Part shown: piece by piece, positions 1 to 4,691 of the stretch
How positions within the stretch are numbered: the stretch's first letter is position 1
Layout: every line of letters starts with the position of its first letter
Source: Synechococcus sp. HW_metabat.21
Lineage (GTDB): Bacteria > Cyanobacteriota > Cyanobacteriia > PCC-6307 > Cyanobiaceae
Length of the DNA stretch: 12,145 nt
Reading direction: 5' to 3'
Assembly (NCBI GenBank): GCA_018623875.1
Contig: JAAZUZ010000038.1
Location: 1 to 12,145, forward strand
Program-made: the position numbers and the translations under genes
Notes under the pieces: model-generated
Told to the model about the DNA's origin: nothing
The model's input: the letters and a program-made list of their open reading frames with translations, nothing else
Database searches by the model: none

Positions 1-116
1 CGCTCTCTTGGGCGAAGCGCTCAACCCCAAGGAGAGAGGCAGGACCGAAGGGCATGGGCTGCGGACGGAATCAGCTGACTCATCCTCAGGGCAAAGGAAA
101 CCCGGGGCCGGCCGCC

Positions 117-145
117 TTCATAAAGCTCAACCAATTGTTTCTCAA
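117..145 (-). promoter_or_regulatory. Candidate sigma70-type promoter pointing out of the left edge
   Basis: On the minus strand the bases read TTGAGA, a 17-base spacer, then TATGAA (plus coordinates 140-145 and 117-122). Five of six bases match the -35 consensus and four of six the -10, with ideal spacing. It lies just after the pentapeptide-repeat gene and would start a leftward transcript near 110, so it probably serves a gene beyond the window. The rest of 1-116 shows no convincing gene: the only minus-strand frame is a 20-codon reading frame that begins with MSQLIPSAAH and stops near base 35. Confidence 0.4.
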
Positions 146-167
146 TGTTGCGTGACTCAACGAAGCC

Positions 168-839
168 CTAGGCCTCAAGGCTGGTCCGCGTCGTCTTCCG
201 GGTCAAGGGGTTCCAGGTGTCCAACTCCTTGTAAGGCCTCGACAGCACTGCAGAGCGCTCGGCGTCGAGGCCCACGCAACCCGAAAAATCAGCTCCGGCG
301 AGGGTCTCAGCGCCCTCAAGGCGGGCGGAGCTCAGATCAGCAGCCCTGAAATCGGCAAAGTCCAGCTGACACCCCGAGAAGCTGGCGCCAACACAGGACG
401 CTCCGCGCAAAACAGCGAAACGCAGGTCAGCACCGACCAGGCGAACGCCATCCAGCAGCGAACCACTGAGGTCCGCACCGCTGAGATAAGCCCCCATCAA
501 GTTGCAGCCACGCAGGTCCAAGCCGCGCAGGTCCGCACTGTTTAAAAACGCACCGTTCAGCTTGGCGCCAGGACCGACGGCCCCAGACGAGCGGTGGTCA
601 AACCCCTCGGGAAAGCGCGTGAACACGTCAAAACGCGCCAAACGCAGGTCCGCACCATCGAGGTCACAGGTGCTGAGGTCAGCCCCACGCAAATCGACCC
701 GGCAGAGGACCGCACCCCGAAGATCAACTCCAGCGAGGTCGCGTCCGCTCCAATCAGCGCCGCGCGCATCCAGGGGGGCACCAGAACCAACCGGTGGCAG
801 CAGATCTTCAGGGGGCTGCCACTGCAGAAGGTCAAGCAC
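168..839 (-). CDS. Pentapeptide-repeat protein
   Basis: This 223-residue protein consists largely of A(D/N)LxG-type five-residue repeats, which fold as a right-handed quadrilateral beta-helix. Two repeat blocks are visible, about residues 24-70 and 92-190. They are separated by a non-repeat insert around residues 71-90 with the pattern FTRFPEGFD, which I recall from other cyanobacterial pentapeptide proteins. No signal peptide or membrane segment is seen, so it is probably cytosolic or peripheral. The start is a GTG at 839; no ATG lies upstream in frame before a stop, and no clear ribosome binding site is present. It begins 45 bases after the cpcL stop on the same strand, so co-transcription is likely. 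The biochemical role of such proteins in cyanobacteria is mostly unknown; a phycobilisome or thylakoid role is inferred only from position. Confidence 0.85.
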   Translation of the reverse strand: MLDLLQWQPPEDLLPPVGSGAPLDARGADWSGRDLAGVDLRGAVLCRVDLRGADLSTCDLDGADLRLARFDVFTRFPEGFDHRSSGAVGPGAKLNGAFLNSADLRGLDLRGCNLMGAYLSGADLSGSLLDGVRLVGADLRFAVLRGASCVGASFSGCQLDFADFRAADLSSARLEGAETLAGADFSGCVGLDAERSAVLSRPYKELDTWNPLTRKTTRTSLEA

Positions 840-884
840 TGGATTCAGTGAGGCGAGAGCGGAACGCTAAGGACTTAGCAGCGA

Positions 885-1613
885 TCAGGAGTGGCGCAGG
901 GCGGCCAAAGCGACAGTCAGCAACACACGGGTGATCTCGACGCCGCCGACGATGGCGACGCCAAGCCACACCTTCAGCGCCCAAGCGGGAGGCTGACCAT
1001 TGACCCAAGCCTCAGAGACCTGACCGGAAGGTGCAAAGGACTGGTTTGGCGACGGGGCCCGCTTGGACATCACATCGCGCCAGTCCGCGCCGTAGCGGGG
1101 GAATTGCTGATAAATCGGCAGCTCGCCAGTGGCACGTCCAGGCAAGACCCTGGAGCGCTGGGAGGGAACCAGATCCAGACCAAAGTTCGACAGGTATTCG
1201 TCGCTATCCAGCAGCTGGTCGACGAAGGCGGGGAAGCCCTGCTCCGCAATCACGATCGACCAGCGCAGCCGCTCAGCGTTGGAGTAAACCTGACGGCCCA
1301 GGACACGACCAATGACCTGATCGATCATCCGGTAATTGGAGTTGCACTGGTAGTAGTCGCTGACAAAACGATCAGACAGAAGCAACCCACGAATAAAGTC
1401 CTTCGCAGTAATCGAACCGTTGAGATATTGCGATTCCAAATAGGGCTCTCGATCAACCTTGAGAGCATGAAAAAAGATTTGCCGATAGGCCTTTTCGATC
1501 AGAGCCTTACGCTCGTCTTGATCAAAGGTGGCACCGCCGTTCTGCAAGGAAGCCGCCAGGGGAACCCGGGAGTTCTGAGTGGAATAGGGGGCTTCCAGAA
1601 GGGGAAGAGCCAT
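885..1613 (-). CDS. cpcL: CpcL (CpcG2)-type phycobilisome rod linker with C-terminal membrane anchor
   Basis: This 242-residue protein is a phycobilisome linker. The linker domain (family PF00427) spans about residues 25-155 and shows typical features such as KAYRQIFFHA, LNGSITAKDFIRGL and RVLGRQVYSNAERLRWS. The N-terminus MALPLLEAPYS is the usual CpcG-type start. After a flexible proline-rich stretch (about 155-208), the C-terminus ends in a hydrophobic segment (about 210-238, ALKVWLGVAIVGGVEITRVLL). That tail separates CpcL/CpcG2 from CpcG1, which instead ends in a core-binding region. In studied cyanobacteria CpcL anchors core-less phycocyanin rods at the thylakoid and passes energy to photosystem I. 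The gene lies 61 bases after the aplA-like gene; the gap holds a 10-bp palindrome (ACCTGCAGGT, 1650-1659). The start is ATG at 1613. Family assignment is firm; the photosystem I link is by analogy. Confidence 0.93.
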   Translation of the reverse strand: MALPLLEAPYSTQNSRVPLAASLQNGGATFDQDERKALIEKAYRQIFFHALKVDREPYLESQYLNGSITAKDFIRGLLLSDRFVSDYYQCNSNYRMIDQVIGRVLGRQVYSNAERLRWSIVIAEQGFPAFVDQLLDSDEYLSNFGLDLVPSQRSRVLPGRATGELPIYQQFPRYGADWRDVMSKRAPSPNQSFAPSGQVSEAWVNGQPPAWALKVWLGVAIVGGVEITRVLLTVALAALRHS

Positions 1614-1674
1614 TAACCATCACGACGCTGCGGCCATAGTGCAATAGGCACCTGCAGGTCCAAGACAAACCTTC

Positions 1675-2262
1675 TTAGCTCTTTACAGAGCCCCCAAAGA
1701 GCAGTTCACGTAAATTATCAAAAGAGTCATGAAGCAAGGCTGTGACTGGGGAGTGGTCGTACAGCGATTCGAAGGCTGCCCTTGAGTTCGCACTCAACTG
1801 GCTCAAGGCATAAGCGAGTCCTTCCGTTGGAACACCCATGAGCACATAGAGCTCGTTCAAGGCGTCAATGGACTGCTGATCAGTGAAGCAAGGGCGTGCT
1901 GCGGCAACGGCATAAATCACCACTCGAAAAAAGTTCTCACAATCTCGCCAACACGCCTCGGCACGCTCTGGGCTCGCCAAAGCACCACCGGCAATGAACA
2001 ACTCTGGATGCTGTGAAGCCAACGCGGAACGGGCCTCGCGAACACACGGCTCGACCAAACGCCTGAGCGCCAACAACTGCTCAGGAGGGAAGCCGGAATG
2101 CACCGAGAATTGAATTAGCTCAGCGTCATTGAGCTGACGCTTGCTGAGGTTCGCCTCAACGAGTGCTTGATACAGCTCAGCCGGGAGATCGCTGAACAGG
2201 TCAGGATTAAAAACCTTGGCCCGGCGGATCAGAGATTGCAGATCGGAGTTGCCGTCAACCAT
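1675..2262 (-). CDS. aplA: AplA-like (allophycocyanin-like) phycobiliprotein
   Basis: This is a globin-fold phycobiliprotein of 195 residues. The diagnostic stretch is AEACWRDCENFFRVVIYAV around residues 101-119, matching the canonical bilin site in which Cys, Arg and Asp occur as C-x-R-D. Here these are Cys104, Arg106 and Asp107, so covalent bilin attachment looks possible. The later LYVLMGVPTEGLAYAL fits the phycobiliprotein C-terminal half. It is longer than light-harvesting alpha and beta subunits (about 160-170 residues), with extra N-terminal sequence, and stands alone rather than as an alpha/beta pair. AplA of Fremyella diplosiphon is a known non-antenna member of this kind. I chose ATG at 2262 because GAGAGG lies five bases upstream; an in-frame start at 2316 would overlap the preceding gene further. 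Even so it overlaps that gene by 34 bases. The symbol rests on family resemblance. Confidence 0.8.
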   Translation of the reverse strand: MVDGNSDLQSLIRRAKVFNPDLFSDLPAELYQALVEANLSKRQLNDAELIQFSVHSGFPPEQLLALRRLVEPCVREARSALASQHPELFIAGGALASPERAEACWRDCENFFRVVIYAVAAARPCFTDQQSIDALNELYVLMGVPTEGLAYALSQLSANSRAAFESLYDHSPVTALLHDSFDNLRELLFGGSVKS

Positions 2263-2648
2263 CCGTGCCTCTCGAAATACAGGGCCCAGGCAATCGTGCC
2301 GATCAAACCGGGGCAATGCTCGAGAGCCAAAGAGGCAAGATTCCGCGAGACGCCAAGATTCGACAAAATCTCAGTGAACTCTTCTTTGGTTTGAACGGTC
2401 TCTGGACGTATGGCGGAGCCAACCACCCAGGTCAACTTTGTCGCTTCCAGGTTGCCACCAGAATTCTCACAAGCCAAGAAGAGATTGGCCGCATTTCCTT
2501 TAACGGTAGCCTCATCTTGCCACATTTGAATATAATCTTCGCGCAAATCAATCCGCAGGACTTCACCGTCCCGATCAAAACGCAGCTCCCGTTCGCCACC
2601 TGACAGGAGACGAAGCCGATCGATCTCGGAATCAAGCAGGCGCTTCAT
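2229..2648 (-). CDS. Unrecognised 139-residue protein in the phycobilisome cluster
   Basis: I do not recognise this protein. It has 139 residues, starts at ATG 2648, is charged at the N-terminus (MKRLLDSEIDRLRLLSGGER), then has a stretch of likely beta-strands (ELRFDRDGEVLRIDL, residues 21-35) and a more helical C-terminal half. There is no signal peptide, membrane helix or cofactor motif; single cysteines occur near residues 60, 112 and 137. It starts 28 bases after the lyase stop, and its 3' end overlaps the aplA-like start by 34 bases, so all are probably one transcript with coupled translation. This placement suggests a role in phycobiliprotein assembly or in the function of the AplA-like protein. 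That is inference from neighbours only. Confidence 0.8.
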   Translation of the reverse strand: MKRLLDSEIDRLRLLSGGERELRFDRDGEVLRIDLREDYIQMWQDEATVKGNAANLFLACENSGGNLEATKLTWVVGSAIRPETVQTKEEFTEILSNLGVSRNLASLALEHCPGLIGTIAWALYFERHGWLTATPICNL

Positions 2649-2676
2649 GGCTCAACCGAGAGTCCGCATCGCGAAC

Positions 2677-3267
2677 CTAATTCCACCCCGCCGGCACCTC
2701 TTCACTCCAGTCGCAAAGCTTTTCAAAACGGAATGGTCCTGCGATTGATCCCCAAAGGTGCTCATGGGTCTGTGGGTCGTAACCACGGTCAATGGTTTGC
2801 ATGGTTTGAGGGGTCAACTCAAACTCACTCAACAAATAGGAATCACGCCCCTTACGAAAGACCTTGCAATTGCAACCCGGCTCAACCTTTCCGATAAAAC
2901 CTTCATTGGTCTGATCGACCCAATAGGTGCAGCCAGACAACAGCCTTAAATCAGCCTCGGAAAGCTCTGCAAGCCTTGCCGGATCATCGACAGCACCGTA
3001 AAAACGCTCAGGCGACTCGATCGCAAAATTTAAAATAGAAAGAGTTCCATCCTCCAGATAACCAGGCCGCAGAACCCTGACACGATAAGGTTCATTTGGA
3101 GCAATCGCATAGGCCTGCTCAAGCAAAAGACTGTGGGCCTGAAGATGAACAACCGGACGAATCCGGACCAGAATATTTCCGTAGAGCGGTGGATTCTCAA
3201 ATGCCTGGGCTTGATTGCTAAAGCTACCCGAAAGCATTCGAGTTAGCGCACCAGCAAGGTTTGTCAC
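2677..3267 (-). CDS. cpcT/cpeT: CpcT/CpeT-family phycobiliprotein chromophore lyase
   Basis: This protein belongs to the CpcT/CpeT bilin lyase family (PF06206). These enzymes attach phycocyanobilin or phycoerythrobilin to the second cysteine (Cys153/165 region) of phycocyanin or phycoerythrin beta subunits. Family hallmarks are LSGSFSNQAQAFENPP near the start, then LLLEQAYAI, PYRVRVL, the glycine/cysteine segment KVEPGCNCKVFRKG and the C-terminal DRGYDPQTHEHLWGS...FRFEK. The frame is open to a GTG at 3420, but the first 51 residues do not resemble the family. Starting at GTG 3267 gives MTNLAGALTRMLSG and 196 residues, the usual length. No Shine-Dalgarno precedes that GTG. Whether it acts on phycocyanin or phycoerythrin cannot be told here, because no antenna subunit gene is in the window; the symbol is therefore left double. 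It heads the minus-strand cluster. Confidence 0.88.
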   Translation of the reverse strand: MTNLAGALTRMLSGSFSNQAQAFENPPLYGNILVRIRPVVHLQAHSLLLEQAYAIAPNEPYRVRVLRPGYLEDGTLSILNFAIESPERFYGAVDDPARLAELSEADLRLLSGCTYWVDQTNEGFIGKVEPGCNCKVFRKGRDSYLLSEFELTPQTMQTIDRGYDPQTHEHLWGSIAGPFRFEKLCDWSEEVPAGWN

Positions 3268-3368
3268 TTGATTGAGATCGATTTTATCAGGATAACACTG
3301 TATTGAACTAACAAAATCCGAATGCGAAGCAATCGAAGACCGGCGCGCTCTACTTTGATTCCAAGCGC

Positions 3369-3396
3369 TTGCGTCTTGCCCTAAAGCCGATACCAT
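3369..3396 (+). promoter_or_regulatory. Weak candidate promoter for the 3421 gene
   Basis: TTGCGT (3369-3374), a 16-base spacer and TACCAT (3391-3396) form a plausible but weak sigma70 pair. It would start transcription about 18 bases before the ATG at 3421. The 153-bp gap between that ATG and the lyase GTG at 3267 is AT-rich and must hold divergent promoters; I could not pick a convincing one for the lyase. AGGAGG is present on the minus strand at 3412-3417, but no start codon lies at a useful distance from it. Confidence 0.2.
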
Positions 3397-3420
3397 CCAG
3401 CCAATTCCAGACCTCCTCAC

Positions 3421-3813
3421 ATGTCGGCAGGATCGTCAGCCAACCCTGAGGCCCGCTCACAATCCGCTGTCCTTGCATCGCTCAGCCAAAGCCTGGAAGC
3501 ACTGAGCGCCATTGGTGAATCGTTGACCTTCCGCCTGCTTGAGCTGGAACAACGGCTCGGAGCTCTCGAAGGCAAAACCAGTGAACTGGCTGAAATCCAG
3601 CCAACCGAGGGACTCAACCAAGAGACCGCCGCAACGCTGGAGTGCACTGAACGCCGCATTGCTCGGCTTGAAGATTTACTGACCAACCCGAACCGGATCC
3701 AAGCAACCCACGCCGAAGCGCGCGAAACCGTTCAAAGCGAAGAGGAGTTCATCGAAGACAATCCATTCCCCGACGAGGTGGAACAACCCTTTATGGATGA
3801 GTTCGCGGCTTAA
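3421..3813 (+). CDS. Unrecognised acidic coiled-coil protein
   Basis: I do not recognise this 130-residue protein. Residues 16-52 (LASLSQSLEALSAIGESLTFRL and following) and about 66-88 have heptad-like leucine spacing and are probably helical coiled coil. The C-terminal quarter is strongly acidic with a pattern of Phe, Pro and Asp/Glu (EEEFIEDNPFPDEVEQPFMDEF, about residues 107-128). There is no membrane segment or signal peptide, so it is probably cytosolic. It is the only plus-strand gene in the cluster, divergent from the lyase gene, and ends 32 bases from the convergent 78-residue gene. No Shine-Dalgarno precedes the ATG. Clean coding composition and absence of a better competing frame support a real gene. 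The shape suggests a small scaffold or adaptor; function is unknown. Confidence 0.75.
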   Translation: MSAGSSANPEARSQSAVLASLSQSLEALSAIGESLTFRLLELEQRLGALEGKTSELAEIQPTEGLNQETAATLECTERRIARLEDLLTNPNRIQATHAEARETVQSEEEFIEDNPFPDEVEQPFMDEFAA

Positions 3814-3820
3814 CTCAGGC

Positions 3821-3837
3821 GACCAGCGGCCCTGGTC
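3821..3837. terminator. Hairpin between convergent genes
   Basis: GACCAG (3821-3826), a 5-base loop and CTGGTC (3832-3837) form a perfect 6-bp stem in the 32-base gap between the stops of two convergent genes. It would work in either direction. No T-run follows on either strand, so intrinsic termination may be weak. Confidence 0.4.
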
Positions 3838-3845
3838 AACCCGAA

Positions 3846-4082
3846 CTAGTGACCGAACAGACGCAGCCTGAAGTCAGCGACTTGGGCTGCCACTTTCGGG
3901 TGACTCAGAAAGAAAGGGTGATCGGAGCAGGCTTGAATCGCTAGCTCTTTCTTCTCTTCCAGGCTCAGATTGTCATGCGCACCAGTACTCGCTTGACGCT
4001 TGAACGCAGCGTCGAAAACCATCCCGAAGCTGTCAGCGTTATCGAAGAGTTCGCCTGGTTTATCGGGAATGCTGATTGGCAT
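3846..4082 (-). CDS. Small unrecognised protein (78 residues) next to tRNA-Phe
   Basis: I do not recognise this protein. From ATG 4082 it has 78 residues, with an N-terminal MPISIPDKPGELFDNADSFG and a helical C-terminal half (LSLEEKKELAIQACSDHPFFLSH, about residues 39-61). The frame stays open upstream to 4163, but a start there would read through tRNA-Phe, so 4082 is preferred. It lies 39 bases downstream of the tRNA on the same strand and could be transcribed with it. No membrane segment, signal peptide or metal motif is seen (one Cys, two His in the C-terminal part plus one at the end). It stands at the edge of the phycobilisome cluster, facing the plus-strand gene tail to tail. Any link to pigment function is positional inference. 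Confidence 0.65.
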   Translation of the reverse strand: MPISIPDKPGELFDNADSFGMVFDAAFKRQASTGAHDNLSLEEKKELAIQACSDHPFFLSHPKVAAQVADFRLRLFGH

Positions 4083-4121
4083 AAGTACCGTTCGACCGAG
4101 CGAGAATATTGAATTGATGAA

Positions 4122-4194
4122 TGCCAGGACCCAGATTTGAACTGGGGACACGGCGATTTTCAATCGCCTGCTCTACCAACTGAGCTATCCCGGC
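4122..4194 (-). tRNA. trnF: tRNA-Phe (GAA)
   Basis: The minus strand folds into a full cloverleaf of 73 bases. The acceptor stem is GCCGGGA with TCCTGGC (one G-U wobble), the D arm is GCTC..GAGC, the anticodon stem GGCGA/TCGCC encloses TTGAAAA with anticodon GAA, and the T arm CCCAG/CTGGG encloses TTCAAAT. The discriminator base is A and CCA is not encoded. It lies between the DUF2470 gene and the 78-residue gene. A GATCTTAGATC dyad (4216-4226) lies 22 bases upstream in its promoter region. Confidence 0.97.
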
Positions 4195-4234
4195 CCGTCG
4201 CTCGCGCGACCCAACGATCTTAGATCACAGCCGC

Positions 4235-4257
4235 CCGCTCCAAGGGCCTTGGAGCGG
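4235..4257 (-). terminator. Perfect 11-bp dyad after the DUF2470 gene
   Basis: CCGCTCCAAGG (4235-4245) and CCTTGGAGCGG (4247-4257) are exact inverted repeats around one G. In RNA a stem of about 10 bp with a short loop would form right after the DUF2470 stop at 4263. No T-run follows on the minus strand, so it is either a terminator of non-standard type or a 3' stabilising hairpin closing the metK operon before tRNA-Phe. Confidence 0.5.
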
Positions 4258-4262
4258 AGGAC

Positions 4263-4532
4263 TCAGGCCTGAGGCATGGCCCGCAACATGGATACCAGGG
4301 TCCGGTGGGCGTCCTCACTGTCGGTCAGGGTGTGGTCAAAGCGGACTTCAACGCAGGAGCCATCAACCTCAAGCTCCATCACCTCGGGACGCACGGCCAG
4401 CATCCGAGCCGAGACCGGGGCCTCGACACCGCCGTAGTGACGCGCATAGGCCAGAACGGCTTCGGCGTGGTCGTCGTTCATGTGCTTACAAATCCGATCG
4501 CTCACGGCGGGAGTGAGAGGGTCAGCGGACAT
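4263..4532 (-). CDS. DUF2470 domain protein (haem-binding-type small protein)
   Basis: This 89-residue protein is a free-standing DUF2470 domain (PF10615). The tell-tale N-terminal signature is DRICKHMNDDHAEAVLAYARHYGG (residues 12-35), followed by a beta-rich part (MELEVDGSCVEVRFDHTL) and a C-terminal helix (SEDAHRTLVSMLRAM). The same domain occurs at the C-terminus of HugZ-type haem oxygenases and in the plastid glutamyl-tRNA reductase-binding protein, so a link to tetrapyrrole metabolism is reasonable but unproven here. ATG 4532 is preferred; the frame extends to a TTG at 4547. The gene starts 39 bases after the 39-codon membrane gene and is the last of the long minus-strand run, followed by a strong dyad. 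It is cytosolic by sequence. Confidence 0.85.
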   Translation of the reverse strand: MSADPLTPAVSDRICKHMNDDHAEAVLAYARHYGGVEAPVSARMLAVRPEVMELEVDGSCVEVRFDHTLTDSEDAHRTLVSMLRAMPQA

Positions 4533-4571
4533 CGAGGCACAGCTCAAGGCAGGCCGATTCTGCCCCCTTCC

Positions 4572-4691
4572 CTAGGCCCCTGCGAACCGTTGCCACAACA
4601 ACAGTCCCAAGCGGACCCCGGAGAAGCCGACGTACCCCGCAAGGACCACGAACAACGCAATGGAGAACCAGGAGGCGAGGCGTTCCTTCAC
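4572..4691 (-). CDS. 39-residue single-pass membrane protein
   Basis: A short gene of 39 codons, starting at GTG 4691, gives a peptide that begins with KERLASWF and then has a hydrophobic segment (IALFVVLAGYVGFSGVRLGLLLW, about residues 11-33). One membrane helix is expected, with the basic N-terminus probably cytosolic. The GTG overlaps the TGA of the sugar kinase as GTGA, a classic coupled arrangement and the best support for this start. A longer frame to 4799 exists but lies inside the kinase and is not hydrophobic. The downstream neighbour is the DUF2470 gene. I do not recognise the family; it may be missed by automatic annotation because of its size and GTG start. Confidence 0.65.
   Translation of the reverse strand: MKERLASWFSIALFVVLAGYVGFSGVRLGLLLWQRFAGA

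Noticed and set aside
8..870. Plus-strand open frames opposite the pentapeptide-repeat gene
   Set aside because: Translations are Arg/Ser/Pro-rich shadows of the repeat; the minus frame has regular A(D/N)LxG repeats.
891..1616. Plus-strand open frame of 241 codons opposite cpcL
   Set aside because: The minus-strand linker has clear family motifs; the plus frame has none.
3397..3420. AGGAGG on the minus strand as ribosome binding site for the lyase
   Set aside because: The nearest in-frame ATG (3396) is 15 bases away, and sequence from there to 3267 does not match the lyase family.
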